Positions 51,853 to 62,440 of a stretch of DNA of 64,000 nt are shown here, one piece after another. This DNA is from Zunongwangia endophytica (lineage in GTDB: Bacteria > Bacteroidota > Bacteroidia > Flavobacteriales > Flavobacteriaceae). The stretch lies in NCBI RefSeq assembly GCF_030409505.1, contig NZ_JAUFPZ010000002.1, forward strand, positions 3,479,501-3,543,500. The letters run 5' to 3'. Each line of letters begins with the position of its first letter. The first letter of the stretch is position 1. Below the pieces are notes generated by a model that was not told where the DNA came from, made no database searches, and saw only the letters and a program-made list of their open reading frames with translations. Position numbers and translations under genes: made by a program.

Positions 51853-54144
51853 ATGAGCAACAATTCCAGAAAAAGAAGGGAAGCATTAGTTTATCATGCT
51901 AAACCTAAACCAGGGAAAATTGAGGTTGTCCCGACAAAAAAATATGCTTCACAGCGCGATCTTTCATTAGCTTATTCGCCTGGGGTGGCAGAACCTTGTC
52001 TAGAAATCGAAAAAGATAAAGAAAACGCATATAAATACACGACCAAAGGAAATCTAGTTGCTGTAATTAGTAACGGTACAGCAGTTTTAGGTCTTGGCGA
52101 TATAGGGCCTGAAGCTTCTAAACCGGTAATGGAAGGAAAAGGTTTGCTTTTTAAAATCTTCGCAGATATCGATGTTTTTGATATTGAAGTGGATACTAAA
52201 AATGTAGATGCTTTTATCGAAACCGTTAAAAATATAGCGCCTACTTTTGGCGGAATTAATCTTGAAGATATCAAAGCTCCGGAAGCTTTTGAAATTGAAA
52301 AAAGATTAAAAGAGGAATTAGATATTCCTGTAATGCACGACGATCAACACGGTACTGCGATCATTTCTGCGGCTGCACTTTTAAATGCGGTTGAACTTGC
52401 CAAGAAAAAAATGTCGAAAGTGAAAATCGTAGTGAGCGGAGCTGGTGCAGCGGCAGTCTCTTGTACGAAGTTATATAAACTTCTTGGAGCTAAGCCCGAG
52501 AATATAGTGATGCTAGATAGTAAAGGAGTGATTAGAAAAGATCGCCCTAACCTTTCAGAAGAGAAATTAGAATTTGCTACAGAGCGTGATTTAAATACAT
52601 TAGATGATGCGATGAAGGGAGCTGATGTATTTATAGGGCTTTCTATTGCAGATATTTTATCTCCAGAAATGTTAGAAAGTATGGCAAAACGACCTATTGT
52701 TTTTGCTATGGCGAATCCTAATCCCGAAATCGATTATCAACTAGCCATGGATACTCGTAAAGATGTAATTATGGCCACTGGTCGTAGTGATCATCCTAAT
52801 CAGGTAAATAATGTATTAGGATTTCCATTTATTTTCCGTGGTGCTTTAGATGTTAGAGCGACGAAAATTAACGAGGAAATGAAAATGGCTGCCGTAAAAG
52901 CTTTAGCTGAATTAGCTAAAGAACCGGTGCCAGAACAGGTGAATATTGCTTATGGCGAAACCCGTTTAAACTTTGGTCCAGAGTATATAATTCCAAAGCC
53001 ATTTGATCCGAGACTGATTGCTAAAGTGCCGCCGGCGGTAGCGCAGGCAGCCATGGATAGTGGTGTTGCAAGACAGGATATTACAGATTGGCAAAAGTAT
53101 GAAGATGAGCTGCTAGAGAGAATGGGAAGTGATAATAAGATCACCCGTTTACTAATGCAGCGTGCAAAGACAAATCCTAAGCGCGTAATTTTTGCTGAAG
53201 CTGATCATTTAGATGTATTAAAAGCAGCTCAGATAGTTCACGATGAAGGGATTGCGACTCCTATTCTTCTTGGTCGTAGAGAAGTGATTAACGAACTAAT
53301 GCAGGAGATTGATTTTGATGCTGATGTAGAAATCATCGATCCAAAATCTGATGAAGAAAAAGATAAACTTCAAAGATATGCTGAAGCTTATTTTGATACT
53401 AGAAATAGAAAAGGGGTAACGCTTTATGATGCGCAACGATTAATGCGCGAGCGTAATTATTTCGCTGCAATGATGGTGAATGTAGGCGATGCCGATGCTT
53501 TACTTTCAGGATATTCTAGAGCTTATCCAACGGTTGTAAAACCAATGCTTCAGTTAATAGGAATGGCGAAAGGCGTTTCTAGAGTTGCAGCAACTAACGT
53601 TATGAATACCAGTAGAGGTCCTGTTTTTATTAGTGACACCTCTATAAATATAGATCCTTCAGCTAAAGATCTAGCTAAGATTGCGCAATTAACCGCAAGA
53701 ACGGTGAAGTTATTTGGGATGGAGCCGGTAATGGCGATGTTGTCTTATGCTAATTTTGGATCTTCAGATCATCCACAAGCAAGAAAGGTGAAAGATGCAG
53801 TATCTTACCTACATCGTTACCATCCAGATTTATTGGTAGATGGAGAACTTCAATCAGATTTTGCATTGAACAGAGAAATGCTTCAGAGTAAATTTCCGTT
53901 TTCAAAATTAGCGGGTAAAAAAGTAAATACGCTAATTTATCCAAACCTGGATTCAGCAAATAGTGCGTATAAACTTATTAAGGAACTTAATAATACCGAT
54001 TCTATTGGGCCGATAATGATGGGAATGAAAAAACCGGTTCACGTCCTTCAGCTAGGTGCTAGTGTAGAAGAAATGGTGAATATGGCTGCTGTAGCTGTGG
54101 TTGATGCACAGGAAAAAGAAAAAGCAGAAAAGGCTAAAAAATAG
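51853..54144 (+). CDS. maeB: NADP-dependent malic enzyme with C-terminal phosphotransacetylase-like domain
   Basis: 763 residues. N-terminal malic-enzyme part (about 1-425) has PTKKYASQRDLSLAYSPGVA, the metal-binding HDDQHGTAI and the nucleotide-binding VSGAGAAAVSC. The C-terminal part (about 430-763) resembles phosphotransacetylase (LLMQRAKTNPKRVIFAEA, FISDTSINIDPSAKDLA). Oxidatively decarboxylates malate to pyruvate; the PTA-like half is regulatory in related MaeB enzymes. A single-gene unit with its own terminator. Confidence 0.95.
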   Translation: MSNNSRKRREALVYHAKPKPGKIEVVPTKKYASQRDLSLAYSPGVAEPCLEIEKDKENAYKYTTKGNLVAVISNGTAVLGLGDIGPEASKPVMEGKGLLFKIFADIDVFDIEVDTKNVDAFIETVKNIAPTFGGINLEDIKAPEAFEIEKRLKEELDIPVMHDDQHGTAIISAAALLNAVELAKKKMSKVKIVVSGAGAAAVSCTKLYKLLGAKPENIVMLDSKGVIRKDRPNLSEEKLEFATERDLNTLDDAMKGADVFIGLSIADILSPEMLESMAKRPIVFAMANPNPEIDYQLAMDTRKDVIMATGRSDHPNQVNNVLGFPFIFRGALDVRATKINEEMKMAAVKALAELAKEPVPEQVNIAYGETRLNFGPEYIIPKPFDPRLIAKVPPAVAQAAMDSGVARQDITDWQKYEDELLERMGSDNKITRLLMQRAKTNPKRVIFAEADHLDVLKAAQIVHDEGIATPILLGRREVINELMQEIDFDADVEIIDPKSDEEKDKLQRYAEAYFDTRNRKGVTLYDAQRLMRERNYFAAMMVNVGDADALLSGYSRAYPTVVKPMLQLIGMAKGVSRVAATNVMNTSRGPVFISDTSINIDPSAKDLAKIAQLTARTVKLFGMEPVMAMLSYANFGSSDHPQARKVKDAVSYLHRYHPDLLVDGELQSDFALNREMLQSKFPFSKLAGKKVNTLIYPNLDSANSAYKLIKELNNTDSIGPIMMGMKKPVHVLQLGASVEEMVNMAAVAVVDAQEKEKAEKAKK

Positions 54145-54164
54145 TTTTAACACAAAGATGATTT

Positions 54165-54198
54165 AAGGGGAAAGACTTGCGTTTTTCCCCTTATTTTA
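54165..54198 (+). terminator. Intrinsic terminator after maeB
   Basis: AAGGGGAAA (54165-54173) pairs with TTTCCCCTT (54184-54192), then an AT-rich, T-dominated stretch. It lies about 20 bases after the maeB stop. Confidence 0.82.
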
Positions 54199-54204
54199 TT
54201 TTAG

Positions 54205-54212
54205 TACATTTG
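54205..54212 (+). promoter_or_regulatory. -7 box for ruvA-sprA (TACATTTG)
   Basis: TACATTTG matches TAnnTTTG exactly, 23 bases before the ruvA start and just past the maeB terminator. Confidence 0.6.
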
Positions 54213-54235
54213 CGGCTTTAACTTTCGGTTACCGT

Positions 54236-54817
54236 ATGATTCATCACTTAAAGGGCAAACTGGTAGAGAAGAATCCTACCCATGTTGTCGTAGATTGTAA
54301 TGGCGTTGGTTATTTTGTCCATATCTCGCTACATACTTTTTCTAAAATTCAAGACGAAGAGAATATTTCCCTTTTCACTCATTTACAGGTGAAAGAGGAT
54401 TCGCATACCTTATTTGGCTTTCAGGAAAAATCTGAAAGAGAAATCTTTAGGCTTCTAATTTCCGTAAGTGGTATAGGGGCTAATACTGCTCGTTCTATGC
54501 TTTCGTCTTTAGAGCCTGTGCAGATTAGAGATGCTATAGCATCTGGTGACGTTGCAACTATCCAGAGTATAAAAGGGATAGGTGCCAAAACAGCACAACG
54601 AGTAATTTTAGACCTAAAAGATAAGATTGTTAAAATATTTGGTATTGATGAGGTTTTTGTAGAGCAAAGCAATACAAATAAAGAAGAAGCGTTATCTGCT
54701 TTAGAGACTTTGGGTTATGCTCGTAAACAGGCAGATAAGGTTCTAAATAAGCTAATTAAAGAGCAAGAAGATCCAACGGTAGAAACTCTGATTAAATTAG
54801 CATTAAAAAACTTGTAG
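54236..54817 (+). CDS. ruvA: Holliday junction DNA-binding protein RuvA
   Basis: 193 residues. N-terminal OB domain (MIHHLKGKLVEKNPTHVVVD), two helix-hairpin-helix motifs (LISVSGIGANTARSMLS and IQSIKGIGAKTAQRVILDL), and a C-terminal RuvB-binding domain (EALSALETLGYARKQADKVL). It is followed five bases later by sprA, an arrangement often kept in Bacteroidetes. Confidence 0.97.
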   Translation: MIHHLKGKLVEKNPTHVVVDCNGVGYFVHISLHTFSKIQDEENISLFTHLQVKEDSHTLFGFQEKSEREIFRLLISVSGIGANTARSMLSSLEPVQIRDAIASGDVATIQSIKGIGAKTAQRVILDLKDKIVKIFGIDEVFVEQSNTNKEEALSALETLGYARKQADKVLNKLIKEQEDPTVETLIKLALKNL

Positions 54818-54822
54818 AGACA

Positions 54823-57800
54823 TTGAGAAACAATTACCTAAGGTTTTTCACATCGATGCGTTTTCCTTCGCTGCTAGTACTGTTGCTTTTAATTACTTCT
54901 AATTTATCGGCACAGCAGGAAGAAGAGGAAGAAACGCAGCAGGATACCACTCAAACTTTTTCGTTTGGTACTATTTCTATGCCCGATCCCGGCGCTATAC
55001 AATCTAAGTATGAGTATGATCCTGCATTAGATTTATATTTCTATAAAAAAAGTCTGGGAGAAACGAATATTGGTTTGCCTTTGGTTCTTTCTCCAAAAGA
55101 ATATGAAGAGCTGATTATTAAAGAAGAAATGCAGCAGTATTTCAGGCTTAAAAATCAGGCGTTATCTGGTAGAAGTGATAATATTGATGCTTTGCAGCAG
55201 GATTTATTACCAGATTTTTATGTGAATTCAGATTTCTTCCAAAGCATTTTTGGAGGTACAAATATTGATATTGCTCCGCAAGGTTCGGTTGCCGTAGATC
55301 TTGGTGCTTTATACACAAAACAAGACAATCCGGCCTTTTCGCCAAGAAACAGATCTAATTTTACTTTCGATTTTGATCAGAGAATTCAGTTGTCGCTATT
55401 GGGGCAGGTAGGTACTCGATTGGGAATTGTTGCCAATTATGATACCGAATCTACTTTTGATTTTCAGAATCAATTAAAACTGGATTACACGCCCAGCGAA
55501 GATGATATAATTCAGAAGATTGAAGTAGGTAACGTAAACATGCCACTGAATAACACTCTAATTCAGGGAGCGCAAAGTTTATTCGGTTTTAAAACACAAC
55601 TTCAGTTTGGTAAAACCAGAATTACCGGTGTTTTTTCAGAACAAAATTCAGAAAGAAGAACCGTTAATGTTGAAGGCGGTGCCGCGGTAGAGGATTATGA
55701 GAAATTTGCCCTAGATTATGACGAAAATCGACACTTTTTCTTAGCGCATTATTTTAGAGATAATTATAATAATTCAGTTGAAAATTATCCATTTGTAGGT
55801 AGCGGAATTCAGATTAAAAGAATTCAGGTTTGGATTACCAATAGAACCAATAATGTACAGAATCTTACCGATACCAGAAATGTGGTTGCTATTCAGGATA
55901 TTGGTGAAAGTCCGATAGATGGGAATATAGGATTAAACGTGGTTCCTTCAGGTTTCTTTAATCAGCCTGCTGGTGCTTATCCCGATAACGATAACAACGA
56001 TTTTAATCCCTTCGGAATAAATGGAGGTGCGCAATCGGTATTAAATTCAGCTATTCGTGATATTTCAACTGTCGAGAGTGGTTTTGGAAACGTTCAGGTT
56101 TCCGAAGGCATAGATTATGTGAAATTAGAAAATGCGCGCCAGCTAAATCCTAGCGAGTATAAATTGAATCAGGATTTAGGATATATCACTCTTAATCAAC
56201 GTCTGAATAATGATGAGGTTTTAGCGGTAGCATTTCAGTATACCGTAAACGGGCAGGTATTCCAAGTTGGTGAATTTGCGAATGATGGTGTAAATGCTAC
56301 GGGCGACGAATCGCAACAACAAGGACAGTCTGAAGCCAGAATAAGTCAGAATTTAGTGGTTAAAATGCTGAAAAGTACCATCACAAATGTAAACGAGCCG
56401 GTTTGGGATTTGATGATGAAAAATATTTATAGCCTGGGGGCTTATGATTTGGATCCTTCAGATTTCAGACTGAATATATTGTATACCGATCCTCAGCCTT
56501 TAAATTATATTAAACAGGCAGCGAATTCTTCGAATCCACTACCGGAAGATGTCGTAGAAACACCGCTTTTACGTGTTTTCAATCTAGATAATCTGAATAC
56601 CAACAATGATCCAATAAATGGTGGAGATGGTTTCTTTGATTTTGTGCCCGGTTTTACTATCGACGTGCAAAATGGATTGGTAATTTTCACTTCGGTAGAA
56701 CCTTTTGGAGAATATTTATTCGAAAAGTTAGATAACACGCCAAATAACAGTCAGGAAATTTATTCAGAACCTTCCACCTGGAATGGGAATCAGGAAAAAT
56801 ATGTTTTCAGGTCGCTTTATCGAACCACTAAAACGCAGGCAGAACAGGAAGATGCCGATAAAAATAAATTTCAGTTAAAAGGACGCTACAAATCGGCTAA
56901 TTTTGAAGGTATTCCTATTGGTTACAATGTTCCGCAAGGTTCGGTTACCGTTACCGCCGGCGGAAGATTGTTACAGGAAGGTGTAGATTATGTAGTGAAT
57001 TACGATTTAGGAAGAGTGCAGATTTTGGATGAAGCACTTTTGGCTTCAGATACACCAATTCAGGTAAATACAGAAAGTAACGCTTTGTTTGGACAGCAGT
57101 CTAAAAGATTTACCGGTATAAATGTAGAACATCAGTTTAGTGAAGATTTGATATTTGCCGGGACGTTTTTAAATCTTAGAGAGCGACCATTAACGCAAAA
57201 GGCAAATTATAGCTACGAGCCTATCAACAATACTATTTTAGGTTTCAATTTTAATTATACTAAAGAAGTCCCATTCTTAACAAGATTGGTGAATAAATTG
57301 CCCAATATCGATACCGATGTAAAATCGAATGTATCGGTAAGAGGGGAATTTGCGTATTTGCTTCCGGGATCACCGGCGGTTAATGATTTCGATGGAAAAG
57401 CAACAACCTATATAGACGATTTTGAAGCGGCTCAAACTTCAATAGATATTAGTACTCCACTTAGCTGGGAACTTTCTAGTGTGCCTATTGGTTTTGGTGG
57501 AGAATTAGCAAATGGTGACCTAAGCGTTGGTGATCGTAGAGGAAAATTAGCCTGGTATACTATCGATCCTATTTTTTACAGTAGCCAGCGCCCAGACGGA
57601 ATTACCGATGCCGATCTTAGTAGTTACGAAACTCGGCGAGTTACTGTAGACGAAATTTTCCCTAATACTGATGTAATCCAAGGGCAGGCACAGATTATTT
57701 ATACCATGGATGTGGCTTATGATCCGCAAGAACGAGGTCCTTACAATTACAATCCAGCCGCTGCCGGTGGGAATACCATCCCTAATCCCGCAGATAATTT

Positions 57801-60800
57801 TGGTGGAATGATGCGCGGAATAAATACTACAAACTTTGAGCAATCTAACGTAGAGTATATTCAGTTTTGGGTGATGGATCCGTTTTTATATCAAGACAAT
57901 CCTGATAATGTGAATAATGACGGTAAAATTGTTTTCAATCTTGGTAATATTAGCGAGGATGTTTTAAAGGATGGTAGAAAGCAGTATGAAAATGGATTGC
58001 CGGTAGATGGATCAGATCTAAATACTATAGAAACTGCCTTTGGTAAAGTTCCAGCAGATCAATCACTGGTTTATGCTTTCAGTTCAGAAGGCGAAGCACG
58101 AGTGAATCAAGATGTTGGATATGATGGTTTAGATGATGCTCAGGAAGCTCTGAAATTCCCCGATTTTGGGAATCTTCCAGATCCTTCAGCAGATAATTAC
58201 GAATATTTTTTAAGCGTGGATGGTGGTATTAAAGAACGCTATAGGAATTATAACGGTGTAGATGGGAACTCTCCAGAAAATTCTGGAGCAAACGATCGTG
58301 GTAATACTACTTTACCAACTACCGAGGATGTTAATCGTGATAATACCATGAATACGATTGACAGTTATTTTCAATATGAAGTTCCATTTTTTAGCGGAAT
58401 GAATAGCGAGAATAACGAATACGTTTCTGATACCAAAGACTTAAGTGTTACACTAAGAAACGGGCAAACCCAACAGGTAAGATGGGTGCAGTTTAAAGTG
58501 CCAATTTACGAGCCTACCGATGCAGTTGGAGGTATTTCAGATTATCGTTCTATTCGATTTATGAGAATGTTTCTTACTGAATTTGAAAAGCCGACCTTGC
58601 TGAGGTTTGGAACGATGGAATTAGTACGTGGTGACTATCGTCGTTACAACGGAAGTTTGGATGAAGAAAGTAATCTGCCTCAGGATTCTAACGCACTTTT
58701 TGAAGTGACCGCGGTAAATATTGAAGAAAACGAAAATAGAGAACCAATTCCTTATGTTTTGCCTCCGGGAGTAGTAAGAGAAGAATTGTATCAAAATAAC
58801 ACCAATATTAGGCAAAATGAACAGTCGCTTTCGATGCGTGTTTGTGGATTACAGCCTCAGGATGCTCGTGCTGTTTACAAAAACTTCCAGATTGATATGC
58901 GCCAGTATAAAAATTTAGAAATGTTCTTGCATGCTGAAGCTTTACAGGGACAAACATCGCCTAATGACGGCGAGTTGGTTGCATTTTTAAGAATAGGAAC
59001 CGATTTTACAGATAACTTCTATCAAATTGAAATTCCGCTATCCATCACTCAGGCAGGTAGTGTAAGTCCATCAGAAATATGGCCAGAATTAAACCGCTTG
59101 AATCTTCCGCTTGAATTGCTGCAACAAGTAAAAACTGCAGTTTTGGGAGATCCGGCTTATAATACTACTCGTCTTAATTTCTTTGATGAAAATTTAGAGC
59201 CTAGAAATCCTGAAGATGCTTACGAAGCCGGAAGATTAAGAATTGGAGTAAAAGGGAATCCAAGTTTTGGGAATGTTAGATTGATTATGCTTGGAGTTAA
59301 AAACGGAACGGACCGCAAAAGTTTGCAGGATATTTGTGGTGAAGTTTGGTTTAATGAATTAAGACTTTCAGATTTAGATAACGAAGGCGGATGGGCAGGA
59401 GTTTTAAATATCGATACGAATTTGGCCGATTTTGCGACCTTTTCTGCAACCGGTAGGAAAAGTACTGTTGGTTTTGGAACTTTAGATCAAGGTCCTAATC
59501 AGCGAAGCAGGGAAGATGCAGAGCAATACGATTTTGTGACTAATCTTAATATGGGGCAATTGCTTCCGCAAAAATGGGGACTGAAAATTCCGGTAAACTA
59601 TAGTAGAGGAGAAGAACTAATTACGCCAAAGTACGACCAGGAATTTTTAGATATCGAATTGGATAATCGGCTTGCAGCGATAACTAATTCTGAAGAAAGA
59701 GATCGTGTTAAAAAACAATCACAAACCTATACTAAGCGTGAGAGTGTTAATCTTATTGGTTTAAGGAAAGAACGTACCGGAGAATCGAAGCCAAAGCCTT
59801 ACGATGTCGAGAATTTTGCTTTTTCAGGTTCTTATAATCAAGTTGATTATCGTGATTTTGAAATTGAAGAGTCTTTAGATCAAAATGTAAGAACGGGGGC
59901 TACTTATCAATTCAATTTTGCGCCTAAAAAAGTAGAGCCTTTCAAAAATATTACTGCTTTAGATAGTAGTGACTATTTCTCTTTGATAAAGGATTTCAAT
60001 TTAAATCTTTTACCAACGAATATTAATGCCAGTGCCAATTATCTTAGGCAATATACGCAGCAACAGTTTAGATCTTTAGAATTAAGCGATGATGATATTG
60101 GGATCCCTACGCTTTATCAAAGAAATTACCTTTTTGATTGGGAATATGGAATCAATTATAATCTTACAGATGCTTTAAATTTTAGTTTTAATGCGTCTAA
60201 TAACAGGATTGTAAGAAATTATATCGATGAAGAAGGGAATGCAGATAATACCATCGGAATTTGGGATGACTATTTTAATGTAGGAGAGCCTAATTTTCAC
60301 TATCAAACGCTTCAACTTAATTATGAGGTTCCGCTTAATAAAATACCGGTTTTTGAATTTTTAAAAGCATCTTATTCGTATACCGGAGACTTCCAGTGGC
60401 AAAGAGGATCACGTATTTTACAGAATTTGGAAGGTGTTCCAGATATTGGTAATTCTGTTCAGAATTCAAATTCGCATCAAATAACTGCAAATATGGATTT
60501 GCAGAAACTTTATAACTATGTAGGGCTTCATAAAAGAGATGCTAAAAAAGGAACTTCTATCGCTGAGCGTAGCCTGGGAGTGCCTACACTTCAGCCGCCA
60601 GGTGCTAATGAAAAACCAGCGCATGCCAGCAATAATACTTCAGGTAACAAAATGGTAAATACTATAATTGATGTAGTTACTGCAGTAAAACGACTTCAGG
60701 TAAATTACAGAAACAATCAAGGGACGTTCTTGCCTGGTTACACACGCAGCATCGGTTTTATGGGTTCTTTAAAACCTTCCGCAGGATTTACCTTTGGGAT

Positions 60801-61998
60801 GCAGGATGAAATTCGATACGAAGCTGCAAGACGAGGTTGGTTAACTTTGTATCAAAATTTTAATCAACAATTTACTACCATAGAAAATGAAGAATTAAGC
60901 GCACAGGCATCAATAGATCTGCTGCCAGATCTTACTATAGACATCACAGGAAAGAAACTGTATTCTGAGACCTATTCTGAAAATTTTCAAGTAGATCCAC
61001 AAAGTTTAGAATATCAATCTTTGACGCCATACACTTTTGGTAACTTCAATATTTCTACTATTTTAATAAAAACGTCTTTTAAACAAAGCGATGAGCAATC
61101 TTCAGAAACGTTTCAGAAATTTAGAGAAAATCGATTAGAAGTAGCAAGAAGGCTAGCCGTAGAAAAAGGTTTAGATCCTAATAATGTGGATGAATCGGGT
61201 TACCCTGTAGGCCTAGGAAAAACCAATCAGGCAGTATTGTTACCTGCTTTTATTTCGGCATATTCAGGAACTTCCGCAGAGAATGTAAAGCTTGGTGCTT
61301 TTAGAGATGTGCCATTACCTAACTGGAATCTAAAGTATACCGGGTTAATGCGTTTAGAGTGGTTTAAAAGAAATTTTAGACGATTTTCACTTAGTCATGG
61401 GTATAAATCTAATTATACCATCAATCAATTTCAAACCAATCTGGATTACGACGAAGAAAATCCTTTTGAACCGAACCAGGCGGGAGATTTTAAAAACAGA
61501 ACGCTATTTTCAAATATTGTACTTTCAGAATTATTCACTCCTTTGTTGCAGGTCGATCTGGAAACTAGTAATAATGTACAATTTTTAGGAAGATTGGAAA
61601 AAGACAGGCAGCTTTCCTTAAGTTTTGATAATAATATCCTAACAGAGATTACAGGAAATCAATATACCTTAGGAATGGGATATCGCTTAAAAGATATGAA
61701 AATTGTTACTGCACTTGGTGGTCGCCGCCGGGTGTTAAGTAGTGATTTGAATTTTAAAGCAGACGTTTCTTATAGAAGAAATAAAACTATTGTGCGGTAT
61801 TTAGATTTATCGAATAATCAGGTAATTGCCGGGCAGGATATCTGGTCGATCAATTTTGTGACTGATTATGCGATTACAAAGAATCTAACGGCTTTATTTT
61901 ATTACGAGCATACATTCTCTGAATATGCAGTTTCGACGGCTTTTCCGCAAACTACAATACGATCGGGGATAACATTACGATATAATTTCGGAAATTAG
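54823..61998 (+). CDS. sprA: SprA/Sov, outer-membrane translocon of the type IX secretion system
   Basis: 2391 residues, close to the roughly 2400 of Flavobacterium johnsoniae SprA. A signal peptide ends near SNLSAQQ. The mature protein is a giant beta-barrel with repeated strand pairs across its length. Conserved segments include GNVNMPLNNTLIQGAQSLFG, YIDDFEAAQTSIDISTPLSW and a C-terminal beta-strand ending GITLRYNFGN, typical of outer-membrane insertion. It is the pore through which gliding adhesins and secreted enzymes pass. The frame opens with TTG at 54823, five bases after ruvA; ATG at 54856 is the alternative and would also leave a full signal peptide. Confidence 0.95.
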   Translation: MRNNYLRFFTSMRFPSLLVLLLLITSNLSAQQEEEEETQQDTTQTFSFGTISMPDPGAIQSKYEYDPALDLYFYKKSLGETNIGLPLVLSPKEYEELIIKEEMQQYFRLKNQALSGRSDNIDALQQDLLPDFYVNSDFFQSIFGGTNIDIAPQGSVAVDLGALYTKQDNPAFSPRNRSNFTFDFDQRIQLSLLGQVGTRLGIVANYDTESTFDFQNQLKLDYTPSEDDIIQKIEVGNVNMPLNNTLIQGAQSLFGFKTQLQFGKTRITGVFSEQNSERRTVNVEGGAAVEDYEKFALDYDENRHFFLAHYFRDNYNNSVENYPFVGSGIQIKRIQVWITNRTNNVQNLTDTRNVVAIQDIGESPIDGNIGLNVVPSGFFNQPAGAYPDNDNNDFNPFGINGGAQSVLNSAIRDISTVESGFGNVQVSEGIDYVKLENARQLNPSEYKLNQDLGYITLNQRLNNDEVLAVAFQYTVNGQVFQVGEFANDGVNATGDESQQQGQSEARISQNLVVKMLKSTITNVNEPVWDLMMKNIYSLGAYDLDPSDFRLNILYTDPQPLNYIKQAANSSNPLPEDVVETPLLRVFNLDNLNTNNDPINGGDGFFDFVPGFTIDVQNGLVIFTSVEPFGEYLFEKLDNTPNNSQEIYSEPSTWNGNQEKYVFRSLYRTTKTQAEQEDADKNKFQLKGRYKSANFEGIPIGYNVPQGSVTVTAGGRLLQEGVDYVVNYDLGRVQILDEALLASDTPIQVNTESNALFGQQSKRFTGINVEHQFSEDLIFAGTFLNLRERPLTQKANYSYEPINNTILGFNFNYTKEVPFLTRLVNKLPNIDTDVKSNVSVRGEFAYLLPGSPAVNDFDGKATTYIDDFEAAQTSIDISTPLSWELSSVPIGFGGELANGDLSVGDRRGKLAWYTIDPIFYSSQRPDGITDADLSSYETRRVTVDEIFPNTDVIQGQAQIIYTMDVAYDPQERGPYNYNPAAAGGNTIPNPADNFGGMMRGINTTNFEQSNVEYIQFWVMDPFLYQDNPDNVNNDGKIVFNLGNISEDVLKDGRKQYENGLPVDGSDLNTIETAFGKVPADQSLVYAFSSEGEARVNQDVGYDGLDDAQEALKFPDFGNLPDPSADNYEYFLSVDGGIKERYRNYNGVDGNSPENSGANDRGNTTLPTTEDVNRDNTMNTIDSYFQYEVPFFSGMNSENNEYVSDTKDLSVTLRNGQTQQVRWVQFKVPIYEPTDAVGGISDYRSIRFMRMFLTEFEKPTLLRFGTMELVRGDYRRYNGSLDEESNLPQDSNALFEVTAVNIEENENREPIPYVLPPGVVREELYQNNTNIRQNEQSLSMRVCGLQPQDARAVYKNFQIDMRQYKNLEMFLHAEALQGQTSPNDGELVAFLRIGTDFTDNFYQIEIPLSITQAGSVSPSEIWPELNRLNLPLELLQQVKTAVLGDPAYNTTRLNFFDENLEPRNPEDAYEAGRLRIGVKGNPSFGNVRLIMLGVKNGTDRKSLQDICGEVWFNELRLSDLDNEGGWAGVLNIDTNLADFATFSATGRKSTVGFGTLDQGPNQRSREDAEQYDFVTNLNMGQLLPQKWGLKIPVNYSRGEELITPKYDQEFLDIELDNRLAAITNSEERDRVKKQSQTYTKRESVNLIGLRKERTGESKPKPYDVENFAFSGSYNQVDYRDFEIEESLDQNVRTGATYQFNFAPKKVEPFKNITALDSSDYFSLIKDFNLNLLPTNINASANYLRQYTQQQFRSLELSDDDIGIPTLYQRNYLFDWEYGINYNLTDALNFSFNASNNRIVRNYIDEEGNADNTIGIWDDYFNVGEPNFHYQTLQLNYEVPLNKIPVFEFLKASYSYTGDFQWQRGSRILQNLEGVPDIGNSVQNSNSHQITANMDLQKLYNYVGLHKRDAKKGTSIAERSLGVPTLQPPGANEKPAHASNNTSGNKMVNTIIDVVTAVKRLQVNYRNNQGTFLPGYTRSIGFMGSLKPSAGFTFGMQDEIRYEAARRGWLTLYQNFNQQFTTIENEELSAQASIDLLPDLTIDITGKKLYSETYSENFQVDPQSLEYQSLTPYTFGNFNISTILIKTSFKQSDEQSSETFQKFRENRLEVARRLAVEKGLDPNNVDESGYPVGLGKTNQAVLLPAFISAYSGTSAENVKLGAFRDVPLPNWNLKYTGLMRLEWFKRNFRRFSLSHGYKSNYTINQFQTNLDYDEENPFEPNQAGDFKNRTLFSNIVLSELFTPLLQVDLETSNNVQFLGRLEKDRQLSLSFDNNILTEITGNQYTLGMGYRLKDMKIVTALGGRRRVLSSDLNFKADVSYRRNKTIVRYLDLSNNQVIAGQDIWSINFVTDYAITKNLTALFYYEHTFSEYAVSTAFPQTTIRSGITLRYNFGN

Positions 61999-62008
61999 TG
62001 TTCGCCTA

Positions 62009-62039
62009 TTTGAACAATTACCCGAAAAAATTAACTTTG
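62009..62039 (+). promoter_or_regulatory. Promoter of gcvH (TTTG, 19 bases, TAACTTTG)
   Basis: TTTG (62009-62012), a 19-base spacer and TAACTTTG (62032-62039) match both boxes of the flavobacterial sigma consensus. This is the best complete promoter in the window. The gcvH start is 20 bases downstream. Confidence 0.72.
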
Positions 62040-62059
62040 TCGCTATATAAAACATAACT

Positions 62060-62440
62060 ATGAATATTCCAGAGGATTTAAAGTACACCAGAGACCACGA
62101 GTGGGTTAAAATCGACGGTGACATTGCAACTGTAGGTATCACAGATTTTGCACAGGGAGAGTTGGGAGATATTGTTTACGTTGAGGTAGAATCTGTAGAC
62201 GAATCTTTAGACCGCGAAGATGTATTTGGTACCGTAGAGGCTGTAAAAACAGTTTCAGATCTGTATTTGCCCTTAACAGGTGAGATTGTTGAATTTAACG
62301 ACAGTCTTGAAGATGAGCCGGAAAAAGTGAATAACGATCCCTATACAGATGGTTGGATGATCAAAATTAAGTTTTCTGAAATTTCTGAACTGGAAGATCT
62401 TCTTACTGCAGAAGAATATAAAGAAATTATCGGTGGTTAA
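62060..62440 (+). CDS. gcvH: Glycine cleavage system H protein
   Basis: 126 residues. Carries the lipoyl group shuttled between the P, T and L proteins. The lipoylation site is Lys63 in TVEAVKTVSDLYLP, and the start YTRDHEWVKIDGDIATVGIT is typical. Other gcv genes are not in the window. The VanZ-like gene overlaps its end by eight bases. Confidence 0.96.
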   Translation: MNIPEDLKYTRDHEWVKIDGDIATVGITDFAQGELGDIVYVEVESVDESLDREDVFGTVEAVKTVSDLYLPLTGEIVEFNDSLEDEPEKVNNDPYTDGWMIKIKFSEISELEDLLTAEEYKEIIGG